Of a stretch of DNA of 64,000 bases, positions 43,950 through 52,418 are shown piece by piece (the first letter of the stretch is position 1; every line of letters starts with the position of its first letter). The stretch spans positions 1 to 64,000 of the forward strand of contig JACPOQ010000035.1 of assembly GCA_016191435.1 (NCBI GenBank). The letters are read 5' to 3'. The notes beneath the pieces were generated by a model. It was not told the origin of the DNA. It searched no databases and worked only from the letters and a program-made list of their open reading frames with translations. The stretch is from Chloroflexota bacterium (lineage in GTDB: Bacteria; Chloroflexota; Dehalococcoidia; Tepidiformales; Tepidiformaceae). The position numbers and the translations under genes were made by a program.

Positions 43950-44402
43950 TCATTGCACGACCAGCCGCGCCTTCATGTTCGGGTGCACGGTGCAGTAGTA
44001 ATCGAACGTGCCGCTGGTTGTGAACGTGATCGTCGCGCTCTTACCCTGGCGGAGCACGCCGGTGTCCCATGCCCCACCATTCGCGGTGGCGGAGTGCGGT
44101 GCGCTGTCCTGGTTCGTCCACGTCACCCGCGCGCCGATGGGCACCTGGAGGTTCCCGGGGGAGAATGCGAAGTCTTGAATCGTGACGGTTTCGGCGGCGG
44201 TCCCCTGGCGAGACGGATCTCCGGACGCGTCTCGTCCGCCGCCCATCATCCCGCCCATATGGTCGCTCCCCATCATCCCGCCCATCCCCCACGAGGATGC
44301 CATCCACGCGAACGTGCCCAGCGTGCCGAGCAAGCCGAGGCCGCCGATCGCGAACAACAAGAAGAGCACTCGTGGCGGCGCAGCGCCGTTCGGCCTTAAC
44401 AT
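43950..44402 (-). CDS. membrane-anchored plastocyanin-like cupredoxin
   Basis: 150 residues: an N-terminal helix (VLFLLFAIGGLGLLGTLGTF), a Met/Gly-rich stretch (MGGMMGSDHMGGMMGGG) and a plastocyanin-type domain (TIQDFAFSPGNLQVPIGA) with ligands His in APHSAT, and Cys, His and Met in YYCTVHPNMKA. A type 1 copper electron carrier or copper buffer outside the membrane. Its neighbours on both sides are other likely copper proteins. Confidence 0.85.
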   Translation of the reverse strand: MLRPNGAAPPRVLFLLFAIGGLGLLGTLGTFAWMASSWGMGGMMGSDHMGGMMGGGRDASGDPSRQGTAAETVTIQDFAFSPGNLQVPIGARVTWTNQDSAPHSATANGGAWDTGVLRQGKSATITFTTSGTFDYYCTVHPNMKARLVVQ

Positions 44403-44450
44403 GCTGCCTCCTCCTGGGCGTTTCGCCTCGTGCGAGCCGTTTTTTCGCTC

Positions 44451-44678
44451 CTACCGGCTAAGTGTCTCGCGGATTTTTTCGTACTCCTCGTGCGAGATCT
44501 CGCCGGCCGCGAGCCGGCGCTTCGCGATGTCGAAGGGAGTCTCGGCACGGGCCTGGGGGCTGCCCGTCCCGCGGTCGAATGCGGTTGCGAACAGATACAC
44601 CAGTGCGCCGATGAAGAGGACCCAGAAGATCCCGCCGAAGACCATCCACCAGCCCATCCCTTCGTTTACTTCCCACAT
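44451..44678 (-). CDS. SHOCT-domain membrane protein
   Basis: 75 residues: one helix (WWMVFGGIFWVLFIGALVYLF) and a C-terminal SHOCT motif (DIAKRRLAAGEISHEEYEKI). SHOCT proteins are small and often linked to membrane processes; function is unknown. A second SHOCT protein is at 55576-55800, also among copper-like genes. Confidence 0.78.
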   Translation of the reverse strand: MWEVNEGMGWWMVFGGIFWVLFIGALVYLFATAFDRGTGSPQARAETPFDIAKRRLAAGEISHEEYEKIRETLSR

Positions 44679-44681
44679 GGT

Positions 44682-45236
44682 CTATCCCCTTTCTAGCGGC
44701 TCGCAGTGCGGCGGAGCCAGCTCCAGCGCAGCCTCGAAGCGGAGGACATGCGCTCGCTGTTGCCAGATCTTGCGGACAAGGTAGGCGATACCGAGACCAT
44801 TCATCACGATCCCCGTCCACAGGATCGGCCCCTTGAAGTCGTTCAGGAACACGGCGGCGCCCGACAAGCCGATGAGCGGGAGCGCATCGGCGAGGTGGTG
44901 CGCGCAGCAGGCGAGCATTGCGACGGTGCTGGTGCCCGTGCTCGCTGCCATGGTCCCGGCGTTGCTTCGAGCATGGAGCGCCCTGAGGTGGACAAACAGC
45001 CCCACCTGCACGCCGAAGCCGATGCTAATGGCAGCGACGAACCAGCGGTCCGTCTGCAGTTGCTCTCGCGCGTGTGTCCAGTCCTGGGCGACCGTGATGA
45101 TTGCCAGGTAGAAGCCCACCAGCAGACTCGCTGCCACAAGCCCCCATGCCAACGGCTTCAGCCACGCGGTGCGACCGCCAGCCGCAGCCGTGGGCTGCTC
45201 GCGGCTCCCTTGCCGGTTACGGATTACCAGGTCCAT
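44682..45236 (-). CDS. four-helix membrane protein with a CCAHH motif
   Basis: 184 residues with about four helices (LAWGLVAASLLVGFYLAI, ISIGFGVQVGLFVHLRAL, then MLACCAHHLADALPLIGL and ILWTGIVMNGLGIAYLV). The CCAHHLAD motif inside a helix looks like a metal or heme site. It lies between a lipoprotein gene that overlaps it by 13 bases and a SHOCT gene. I recall related proteins in copper clusters but no assigned role. Confidence 0.65.
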   Translation of the reverse strand: MDLVIRNRQGSREQPTAAAGGRTAWLKPLAWGLVAASLLVGFYLAIITVAQDWTHAREQLQTDRWFVAAISIGFGVQVGLFVHLRALHARSNAGTMAASTGTSTVAMLACCAHHLADALPLIGLSGAAVFLNDFKGPILWTGIVMNGLGIAYLVRKIWQQRAHVLRFEAALELAPPHCEPLERG

Positions 45237-45715
45237 TGAAAGCTCCGTTCTGGCGCGGCGACGTCCTTCAGGACGATGGTTATCCCTCGGACGGTTTCAC
45301 CGAGGAGCGGCCTGCCATCGACCGTCGCGGGAAAGGTGAGCGCGCCTTCCCGGTGGTGGCCGCCCTTCGGGGCGTCCCAGCCCGTCGGGGCGACCTCGAC
45401 GCCACCGTCGGTCCGGAGCGCCGCGAGTTTTGACAGGTCGAACCCGTCGAGATCGACTGAATGCGTGTCCATGACGACCTTAAAGACGGGGCCGGAGGCC
45501 GGGCCGTCCCAACTGAGTACTACCTTCACGCTCCCCGCGTCGGAGCTTCGGTCCCCGCCGCCCGAGGCCGCCTTGCTGTTCCCGGCCGAGCCGGAACAGC
45601 TGGCCGCCAGGAAGGCGGCGGCCAGCAAGATGCCTGTGAAGATCGCCAGGCCTGCCACGGTGCGAGGCGCGAACCTCGCAGCGCTCGGCCGGCCGGTCCG
45701 AGTCCATTGCTTCAT
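45224..45715 (-). CDS. lipoprotein, first gene of a copper-type operon
   Basis: 163 residues: signal with lipobox (FLAASC, Cys about 40), a Ser/Gly-rich linker and a beta domain (VKVVLSWDGPASGPVFKVVM, then LPLLGETVRGITIVL-like strands). The ending FQWTW is aromatic. The family is unknown to me. It starts the run lipoprotein, CCAHH protein, SHOCT, cupredoxin, Cys-rich protein, and faces a BlaI-type regulator across about 130 bases. Confidence 0.62.
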   Translation of the reverse strand: MKQWTRTGRPSAARFAPRTVAGLAIFTGILLAAAFLAASCSGSAGNSKAASGGGDRSSDAGSVKVVLSWDGPASGPVFKVVMDTHSVDLDGFDLSKLAALRTDGGVEVAPTGWDAPKGGHHREGALTFPATVDGRPLLGETVRGITIVLKDVAAPERSFQWTW

Positions 45716-45846
45716 TCTTTACTGCCTTTGGTCGTACTACACTTCCAAGGTACGTGTGGGCCGGTCGCTTGCGGGATGGCTAACTGGCCCGTCTTCGGGG
45801 ACCGAACGGCCGCGCGGGGGAGGCCGCGATGTCCTACGATGGCGCC

Positions 45847-46242
45847 ATGAACAGTCAATCGGGGCCGGCGGCGCAGTCCACGTCGGTTGGCGAGCTCGAG
45901 GCAAGCGTGCTGACAGCCCTCTGGGAGGGCGGCGAGCTCGCGACGCCTGAGGTCTTCAACCACGTGGGACGGCCGAAGGGTCTCGCCTACACCACCATCC
46001 TGACGGTGCTGCAGCGCCTCCACCGCAAGGGCCTCGTGTCTCGCAGGGGCGAAGGGAAAGCCCACATCTACTCGGCTGCCCTGTCCCGCGAACACTTTTC
46101 CGAGCGCCGGGGCGAGTTCCTGGCGGGCGCGATGATCGGGCTGGGCAGCGCTGGCCTTTCCGCGTTCCTCGCCGAAGCCCGACGCCTGGATCCAGAGTTC
46201 ATGGACAGGTTGCGGACGCAACTGCGGGATTCCGGCACGTGA
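45847..46242 (+). CDS. BlaI/MecI/CopY family repressor
   Basis: 131 residues: a winged helix of the family (ELEASVLTALWEGGELATPEV, then AYTTILTVLQRLHRKGLVSR, read in parts) and a C-terminal dimer region. Family members bind TACA/TGTA-like dyads and are cut or released by BlaR1-type sensors or metal. It is divergent from the lipoprotein operon, with GTCGTACTACAC (45731-45742) between them, so it likely controls both directions. A GTGA overlap couples it to an M56 protease gene. Confidence 0.85.
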   Translation: MNSQSGPAAQSTSVGELEASVLTALWEGGELATPEVFNHVGRPKGLAYTTILTVLQRLHRKGLVSRRGEGKAHIYSAALSREHFSERRGEFLAGAMIGLGSAGLSAFLAEARRLDPEFMDRLRTQLRDSGT

Positions 46243-47054
46243 GCCGTAGCAGCCGCCTGGCGCTTGTCATCCTGGCAGCGGCCCTCGTGCTGGCGCCGGC
46301 CATCGCGGTTCACCCCGTGGTGGTACATCTGCACGCGACGGGATTCTCGAACCTCTTCAGCGCGCTGACGCATCTCCGGGTCCTTCCGTATCTGGGCATC
46401 GCTCTCGCATCCGCGCTCCCGGCCGCGGGGTTCACAATCGCCATGGCACGGGCTGCGCGTGGGATGCGCCACCTGCGCGACCTCATGCGCGGCAGTCAAC
46501 CAGCCCACACGGCCGAGTTTCGTTACCGCGTCATACCGGCGGACGAGGTCCTGGTGTTCACGGCTGGCCTCCTGCGACCCGTCACGTTCGTCAGCACGCG
46601 AGCGGAACGCTCGCTGGGGGAGGCCGGCCTTCGCGCCGCGCTCCTGCATGAGGAGGCGCACCGCCATAGCCAGGACGTTATCTGGCGGCTGCTCCTGCGA
46701 GCGATCGGACACGGCTTTGCGTTCGTGCCGCGGATCACCGAGCTCGTTGAATCCGAAACGCTGCGGACCGAGTGTGCGGCCGATGACTACGCCATTCGTG
46801 GCGGCGCACGCCGCCTCGACCTCTTCGAAGCGATCGTCTCCGCATCGGGCGCGCCGGCCAGCTCCCTCGCGGCGGGCCTCACCGGCGCAGATATCGAGTT
46901 CAGGCTGACGCGCCTGGTCCACCCTGAAATGCCGCTCCCGGGCCGGCCCACGCGGAGCTTGCTCACCCTCACTGCCGGGGTCGCCCTGCCCACCGCCGCC
47001 GCGCATGTGCTCGCGATCGCCGCCGCCGTGGGGACCTCGCACCTGGTGATGTAG
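46239..47054 (+). CDS. M56 family metalloprotease (BlaR1/MecR1-like, no sensor domain)
   Basis: 271 residues. Two N-terminal helices, a cytosolic zinc-protease region with HEEAH (137-141) and a downstream ECAADDYAI motif, and a last helix near 245. BlaR1 proteins carry a C-terminal penicillin-binding sensor; here it is absent, so the signal is not a beta-lactam bound that way. It probably cleaves the BlaI-like repressor encoded just upstream. Confidence 0.82.
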   Translation: MSRSSRLALVILAAALVLAPAIAVHPVVVHLHATGFSNLFSALTHLRVLPYLGIALASALPAAGFTIAMARAARGMRHLRDLMRGSQPAHTAEFRYRVIPADEVLVFTAGLLRPVTFVSTRAERSLGEAGLRAALLHEEAHRHSQDVIWRLLLRAIGHGFAFVPRITELVESETLRTECAADDYAIRGGARRLDLFEAIVSASGAPASSLAAGLTGADIEFRLTRLVHPEMPLPGRPTRSLLTLTAGVALPTAAAHVLAIAAAVGTSHLVM

Positions 47055-47185
47055 CGGACTCTCAGGGTACGTGGATTCGCTCCCTCGGGCGCCCCTCCCG
47101 GCCCCGGCTGAGTAACCTCTCTGAGGAGCCACTCCCGGATGGCTCGGTGCCCGGAGGGCGCCCAGGACCGCAATGGAGGACCCCT

Positions 47186-47473
47186 TTGGCATCGTGGCAG
47201 GACCTCGTGTTCACGCTCGGCTCTATCGTCTTCTTCGCGTCGCTTGTGCCGACGGCCCTCGGCAAGGAGAAGCCGCCAGTACTCACGAGCCTGCCCACCG
47301 GCGCACTGCTCATCCTCTTCTCGATCACGTACGCGTCGCTCGGTCTGACGGTGTCCGCGATCTTCACGGTGCCAACCGGCTTGCTCTGGCTTTTCATCGG
47401 CGCGCAGCGGCTCGTGGCCCGGCGCCGGCTCGCCATCGAGCGGGGTCTCTCGAGACGCGCGAAGGGCCGGTAG
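47186..47473 (+). CDS. small membrane protein
   Basis: 95 residues with three hydrophobic segments (LVFTLGSIVFFASLVPTAL, ALLILFSITYASLGLTVSA, TGLLWLFIGAQRLV) and a basic tail. The likely start is TTG 47186, five bases after GGAGGA; no ATG fits. I recognise no family, though the layout is like small conserved membrane proteins of Chloroflexota. Confidence 0.55.
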   Translation: MASWQDLVFTLGSIVFFASLVPTALGKEKPPVLTSLPTGALLILFSITYASLGLTVSAIFTVPTGLLWLFIGAQRLVARRRLAIERGLSRRAKGR

Positions 47474-47562
47474 ACCCGCCAGCACGGGCCATTCGAACGC
47501 TTCGTGCCCACGGCCGGCACTCGATACTACCTGAAGAGCGGCACTCTGAGGGAGGCCAACGC

Positions 47563-47811
47563 ATGGCCACGATCGTCAAGCACTCCACCGTCAACCTCAC
47601 GCCCATAGAGCGCGTGGCCCGCGTTGCCGCCGGCGCCGCCGGTGCCATCGGCGCGGTCGTGTGGCTTGCATTCGTCCCATCCGCGGTGGTCGCCGCCGGC
47701 GCCGTGCTCCTCGCGGCGGCCGGCATCGACCTCGTCGTCACGGGGGCACGCGGATACTGCCCCCTCTACGCATGGCTCGCCCGGCGGCGCGCCAGGAGGT
47801 TGGCGCCGTGA
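47563..47811 (+). CDS. DUF2892 membrane protein
   Basis: 82 residues: NLTPIERVARVAAG, two helices and the C-terminal TGARGYCPLYAWL motif of the DUF2892 (YgaP transmembrane-like) family. In other bacteria the domain is found alone or fused to rhodanese. The stop overlaps the next start (GTGA). Function unknown; the conserved Cys may bind sulfur species. Confidence 0.78.
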   Translation: MATIVKHSTVNLTPIERVARVAAGAAGAIGAVVWLAFVPSAVVAAGAVLLAAAGIDLVVTGARGYCPLYAWLARRRARRLAP

Positions 47812-47969
47812 ACCATCGCCCCGGCCCGCCGGCGAGCGATGACCCGGCGAACCCTCAGCACTCGTCCGCGGCCGAGTCCACGGGCGGCCACGGCGGCTGG
47901 GGCATGATGGTGCTCTGCTGCATCCCGATGGTCGCCGTGATCGTCCTGGCGGTTGCACTCAGCAGATGA
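47808..47969 (+). CDS. very small single-helix membrane protein
   Basis: 53 residues from GTG 47808: a polar N-terminal half (Ser/Pro/His) and one helix GWGMMVLCCIPMVAVIVLA. The overlap with the DUF2892 stop supports that it is real. The CC pair in the helix and GGHGGWG are notable. No named family is certain. Confidence 0.55.
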   Translation: MNHRPGPPASDDPANPQHSSAAESTGGHGGWGMMVLCCIPMVAVIVLAVALSR

Positions 47970-48027
47970 TGCCCGCCCGGCGGGATGTCCCCGCTGGTGG
48001 ACGCAGGGCCGGTTCAATTCGCCGCGG

Positions 48028-48604
48028 TTAATCCCCGCCCGGAGCCTTCTTGGCCGAGAAGCGAAACGCGCTCCTGCGCGAGTCCACCCGCACGTCCCCA
48101 AAGCCGGCGTCCTCAAGCCTGCGCCCAAATCCGCCGGGATCCACCAGCACCATGGTGTCGAAGAGGTGGGCGGCCCGGAAAATGAGGTTCGAGCGGCTGT
48201 CGCAACCGAAGAAGATCGCACCCGGCCGCAGGACCCGGAAGGCCTCACGTATCAACGCGTCCTGCGCATCCTGTGATGGCACGTGGTGGAGCATGGTGAA
48301 CGACGCAACCGCGCTTGAAACGGTTCGGCTCAAAGGGCATTTTCGTGGCGTCCCCGGTAACGATGGTCACATAGGTGCCCGCCAGCCGCCCGCGGAGCCG
48401 GGCTGCAAGCCGGCGGTCAAACTCGATGGCGGTGAGCTTCGGGACTTTCTCCTTGAGGACATCGGTGGTCACCCCCGGGCCCGGCCCAACCTCCAGCACA
48501 TCGTCTCCGAGGAGGATGCCGTCTAACGTCCAGGGGAGGAGTGACCTTTGAACGGTCCGCCGCCACAGGATCGAGCGGCAGTACCAGTTGTGGAACCGGT
48601 TCAC
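48028..48604 (-). pseudogene. SAM-dependent methyltransferase with one frameshift
   Basis: The first frame (start ATG 48604) holds motif I of class I methyltransferases (VLEVGPGPGVTTDVL) and GDATKMPFEPNRF. The second frame continues with SSAVASFTMLHHVP, FRVLRPGAIFFGCDS and AHLFDTMVLVDPGG. The two join if one base is removed near 48322 (TTCAAGC in place of TTCAGC on the minus strand). The rest is intact, so this is either a very recent mutation or a sequencing error. A small-molecule methyltransferase is likely; the substrate is unknown. Confidence 0.72.
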
Positions 48605-48701
48605 GGTCTCAACCTCCCTCGCCGCGGACTACGTGCGTCACCGTGTCACGCAGGCGACGTTGAGCTGCCCCTACGCATGCCGCTTGCCTCCGCGCGGCCG
48701 T

Positions 48702-49181
48702 TCATCCCGTGGCGCAGGTGACGGCATTGATCCGCCAGGAAGAGCCCTCCCGCTTCAAGTCCACCTTCCAGGCTGAATGTAAATCGGTGGCGGCCACCTT
48801 CACACTGGCGTTATCACCCGACACGGTAGCCTTCTCCTGCGTGAAGTCGTGTGGTATCGCGGTCGTGCACATCGCGTCGACGCCCGGCTGCGCCATGGCG
48901 CTTGCGGACGCCATGGACGCCACGAAGTCCTTCGTAACGTCGGGGTTGGCGTCGAGCGCGCCAGCCGCCATCGGGTCGCGCCCGAGGCTGCGTTCGGTCG
49001 CGTACCAGTGAAAGAAGCGCTCGGTGACAGCCTCGGGGCTTGTGGTGTCCGGGCTCGGCGTGGCGTTCGCAGGCTCGTCGTGGCCCCCGCCGGCCGTGAA
49101 GGCAACCACCACGGCAACGACGATAGCCGCCAACACTACAACCGCGAGGATGCCCACCACCCGGACGCTCAGTATTCTCAC
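48702..49181 (-). CDS. membrane-anchored DUF3828-like protein
   Basis: 159 residues: an N-terminal helix (VVGILAVVVLAAIVVAVVVAF), a Pro/Thr linker, then EAVTERFFHWYATERSLG and a C-terminal beta part (WKVDLKREGSSWRINAVTC) as in DUF3828/NTF2-like exported proteins. Two cysteines (near 104 and the C-terminus) could form a disulfide. Stands alone between a methyltransferase and an ABC exporter. The half-site TTACTAC occurs at 49213. Confidence 0.65.
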   Translation of the reverse strand: MRILSVRVVGILAVVVLAAIVVAVVVAFTAGGGHDEPANATPSPDTTSPEAVTERFFHWYATERSLGRDPMAAGALDANPDVTKDFVASMASASAMAQPGVDAMCTTAIPHDFTQEKATVSGDNASVKVAATDLHSAWKVDLKREGSSWRINAVTCATG

Positions 49182-49329
49182 GTGGACGACTCCTGACGTA
49201 TTGTCAATAACTTACTACAGGCCGCCGTCTTGCCGGTGCGTCCCTCTGGCCCAGAAATTGCCGCCGATCGCCCATGAAACTGGCGGCCGGCGCGGGCCGG
49301 CGTCGCCCGGGCCCTCCGGACGCGCGCCA

Positions 49330-50151
49330 CTAGACTGGAACAGCCTTCGCCCCCAGGAACTCGTCGCGGCAGCCGTTGGCGCAGAAATAGTACGTCTCGC
49401 CGTCCCGCACGCCCGTGACTGCGAGCTCGCGCTCGACTGACATCCGGCAGACGGGGTCCGTGGCCATCTCAACGACGCGCTTGAACTGCCCATCCTCGAG
49501 CCAGAGCACGCGGTCGGCGATGTCCTTGATGCGGGCATCGTGCGAGACGATGACGACGCTGCGGCCACGTTCACTGGCGATGTCCCGCAGCAGGCGCATG
49601 GTCTCGTGGCCGTGGCTGGAATCCAGGTTAGCAGTCGGTTCGTCGGCCAGGATCAGCGCCGGGTTATTCACCAGCGCGCGGGCGATGGCGACACGCTGCT
49701 TCTCCCCGCCGGAGAGCTTCTCCGGGCTGAAGTGGAGGCGCCGGCCGAGTCCCAATTCGGTCAGAAGCGCGGCAGCTTTGGCGACCGCCGCTTTGCGGCC
49801 GGCCCCGGCGAGTTCGGCGGCGATGGCGACGTTGTCCTGGACGTTGAGCGCCGAAAGCAGGTTGAAGTCCTGGAAGATAAAGCCAAAGCTGTGCAGGCGG
49901 ATATCCGGCAGGCGATTCTCGGAGAGGCTGCTCAACTCGAGGCCGTCGAGAGTGATCGTGCCCTCCGTCGGCTTGAGCAATCCCCCGAGCATGAGGAGCA
50001 GCGTTGACTTACCGGAGCCAGATGGCCCCATGATCAACACCACTTCGCCCGGCGCAACCTCAAGGGAGACGTCGCGTACAGCCACCACTTCGGTGTCGCC
50101 GCTGCCGAAGCGCTTGGTGAGATGACTGACGCGCAAACCTGCGTTGGGCAT
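49330..50151 (-). CDS. MacB/LolD-type ABC ATPase fused to a YHS domain
   Basis: 273 residues. Walker A GPSGSGKST (42-50), signature LSGGE (146-150), Walker B ILADE (167-171), H-loop VSHD. After residue 228 a YHS metal-binding domain follows (ATDPVCRMSVE, then YYFCANGC; C235, C257, C261). Normal LolD/MacB ATPases end near 225. YHS domains occur in copper pumps and metal transporters, so the export cycle may be linked to copper or another soft metal. It works with the two FtsX-like permeases encoded upstream. Confidence 0.87.
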   Translation of the reverse strand: MPNAGLRVSHLTKRFGSGDTEVVAVRDVSLEVAPGEVVLIMGPSGSGKSTLLLMLGGLLKPTEGTITLDGLELSSLSENRLPDIRLHSFGFIFQDFNLLSALNVQDNVAIAAELAGAGRKAAVAKAAALLTELGLGRRLHFSPEKLSGGEKQRVAIARALVNNPALILADEPTANLDSSHGHETMRLLRDIASERGRSVVIVSHDARIKDIADRVLWLEDGQFKRVVEMATDPVCRMSVERELAVTGVRDGETYYFCANGCRDEFLGAKAVPV

Positions 50152-50155
50152 GGCA

Positions 50156-51271
50156 CTAACCCCTTCGAATGATGGCGACCGGTTCGAGACCGGCCAGCTG
50201 GCGGGCTGGCAGCAGCGCCGACAGCCCCGCGATGACGACCGAGACGATTGCGACCCTCAGCAGGGACGCAGAGCTGAGAGTGAGCACCATGCTCTCGTTG
50301 AAGCGTGGGACGACCTCCGAGAGCAGGAGCGTGAGCGCGACGCCGGCCACCAGCCCCAGCGCCACGCTGAGCAAAGCCTGCACGAGGACGACCAGGTACA
50401 GGAGCCGGTTGCGTGTCCCTATGGCCTTGAGCACGCCGTACTCCTTGCGCCGCGCGATCGTCGCAACGTAGACCGTGAGCGCCAGCACCGCGAAGCCGGT
50501 TAGGAAGCCGGCGATGTTCATGATGTTGATGATGTCACCGCTCATGTCCATGACCAGCTTGCGCTCCTGGGCGGCGAACTGCTCGCGCGTCTGTACGGTA
50601 ACACCGCTGACGCCCTCACTGATGCGCGACGCCACAGCTGCCGCTGACTCTCCCGCGCTCACCTTCACCAAAACGAAGCTGATCGTCCCGTTGTCGCCGC
50701 CGCGAGCCTTCGTGAAGTCGTCGAAGCGCACGATGGCCACGGAGCTCGCCAGGCTCGATGTGTCGGAGGTAAGGCCAACGATCTTCATCATCTGGCCCAG
50801 GACTGTCACTTCGTCGCCGACTTTCAGTCCCGACGAGGCGGCGATCGAATGGTCGATGATGACTTCGCCCGGCCCCGGCATTGACGCACCCTCGACGATC
50901 GCAAATGCCTTTCCCAGGGGAGCGTTGTCCGGTACCCCGAAGACGTAGGAAAGGGTCTCCTTGCCGTTCGCCTGGATAATGTCCGTGGCATAGAGGATGG
51001 GCACGGCCTCCTGGACCCCCGGCACACTCTTCACTTCATCGGTCACCGTAGCGGGCAGGAACGAGTTCGACATGTGCATCGTCTCGACGCCATCCTGGGC
51101 GACCCAGACGTCCGCGCCGGCCTTATCGATGTAGACGGTGAGGCGGCTCTTCGCACCGTCGAAGACGGCGCCGAAGACCAGGATGAGCGTGAGGGCCAGC
51201 CCCAGCCCTCCGACGGAAACGATGAGCCGCGCCTTGTTCTGCACCAGGTTCTTGATCGCCAGGCGAAGCAT
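50156..51271 (-). CDS. FtsX/MacB-type ABC permease
   Basis: 371 residues: an N-terminal helix, a large outside domain of about 200 residues (SGLKVGDEVTVLGQ, VRFDDFTKARGGDN) and three C-terminal helices (FLTGFAVLALTVYVATIARR with KEYGVLKAIG, then VALGLVAGVALTLLLSE). The typical MacB/LolC layout. It ends 4 bases before the ATPase gene and begins 4 bases after the other permease, so all three form one exporter. Confidence 0.87.
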   Translation of the reverse strand: MLRLAIKNLVQNKARLIVSVGGLGLALTLILVFGAVFDGAKSRLTVYIDKAGADVWVAQDGVETMHMSNSFLPATVTDEVKSVPGVQEAVPILYATDIIQANGKETLSYVFGVPDNAPLGKAFAIVEGASMPGPGEVIIDHSIAASSGLKVGDEVTVLGQMMKIVGLTSDTSSLASSVAIVRFDDFTKARGGDNGTISFVLVKVSAGESAAAVASRISEGVSGVTVQTREQFAAQERKLVMDMSGDIINIMNIAGFLTGFAVLALTVYVATIARRKEYGVLKAIGTRNRLLYLVVLVQALLSVALGLVAGVALTLLLSEVVPRFNESMVLTLSSASLLRVAIVSVVIAGLSALLPARQLAGLEPVAIIRRG

Positions 51272-51275
51272 TGCA

Positions 51276-52418
51276 CTACCTCCTGAAGACTTCTGCCGGC
51301 GCCAGGCGCACCACCGAGCGCGCGGGGATCAGTGCGCCGAGCAAGGCCATCACCAGGCCGGCCCCCACCGCCAGCACAATTGCCGATGGTCCGATCGAGA
51401 CCGGGAACGAGGGCTTCAATGTCTGGACCAACGAACCCATCAGGTAGGCGAAGCCAATCCCCACCAGGACCCCGAGCCCGGCGGCAATGACCGCCTGCGA
51501 GAGCGTCACCCGGTAAAGCGCGCCACCGCGGGCGCCGATTGCCTTCAGGATTCCGTATTCGGCGCGCCGCTCAATGGTCGCCGTGTACAGCACCATGCCA
51601 ACGACCAGGGCGCCCACGACGAACGCCGCCCCGATCATCAGCATCAGGACCGAGTCGATCATCGTCGCCAACGTCTGTTGGTCGTTGTCCATAACCTGGC
51701 TCTTGAGGAGCACGCTTGCCTCCGGCAGGCTCCGCTGGAGGGCGGCGGTGAGGTCTCCTGCTGCGGTGCCCGGCGCGGGAGTCACGACCACGGCGCTCAA
51801 GGCGCCAGGCGAGAGGGTCAGCGTCTCGACCATGGATTTTCGCGCGAAGACGTAGCTGCCGCTGAGGGAGCTTGTGCCCTTCGATAGCCCCACCACCTTG
51901 AGCGCCACCCCGCTCATCATGAGGGTGTCGCCAATGGCGAAGTTGTGGCGGTCGGCCAGCACGCGATCGAGGACGATTTCGTCGTCGGCGGAGGGCTCGC
52001 GTCCTTTTGCAAGGTCCCACGCGCCACCGCCGAGCGCCGGGTCGTAGCCCACCAGGTACACCGCCTCCTTTTTGCTGTGGAACTGCGGCATTGCCCTGGT
52101 TTGCAGGATAGGAATGGCCCGCGCCACTCCCGCCGTGCCGGCGATCGTCTCGGCGGCCCCGGCCGGCAAGTACTCCCCGGAACCAGCCGCGACTGTGCCC
52201 TTGACGCCCTGCGGAAGCACGACGACCGACCCCGGCGTGTTCGCCATGTAGGCTCTGACGCTTTCGAAGAGCCCGGCGCGCAGGCCGAGGAGAAACAGGA
52301 TCAACATCACGGCCAGGGCGATGCCCACGACGCTTAGGATCAGCCTCAGCTTGTCTTGCACCAGGTTGAGGAACGCCAGCCGGGGCGCCGATCCGAATGA
52401 GAGTGCAGCCACGGTCAT
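51276..52418 (-). CDS. FtsX/MacB-type ABC permease
   Basis: 380 residues with the same layout as its neighbour: LAFLNLVQDKLRLILSVVGI, an outside domain, and a C-terminal three-helix part (RRAEYGILKAIGARGGALY). The pair of distinct permeases suggests a heterodimer. The ATG at 52418 overlaps the stop of a 37-codon ORF (ATGA). Confidence 0.87.
   Translation of the reverse strand: MTVAALSFGSAPRLAFLNLVQDKLRLILSVVGIALAVMLILFLLGLRAGLFESVRAYMANTPGSVVVLPQGVKGTVAAGSGEYLPAGAAETIAGTAGVARAIPILQTRAMPQFHSKKEAVYLVGYDPALGGGAWDLAKGREPSADDEIVLDRVLADRHNFAIGDTLMMSGVALKVVGLSKGTSSLSGSYVFARKSMVETLTLSPGALSAVVVTPAPGTAAGDLTAALQRSLPEASVLLKSQVMDNDQQTLATMIDSVLMLMIGAAFVVGALVVGMVLYTATIERRAEYGILKAIGARGGALYRVTLSQAVIAAGLGVLVGIGFAYLMGSLVQTLKPSFPVSIGPSAIVLAVGAGLVMALLGALIPARSVVRLAPAEVFRR

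Noticed and set aside
46239-47054. A beta-lactam resistance locus (BlaR1-BlaI)
   Set aside because: Neither M56 protein has a penicillin-binding sensor domain, and no beta-lactamase or PBP2a-like gene is present in the window.
46068-47192. A 374-codon minus-strand frame over the BlaI/M56 pair
   Set aside because: Shadow of two coupled genes with clear winged-helix and HEEAH motifs.
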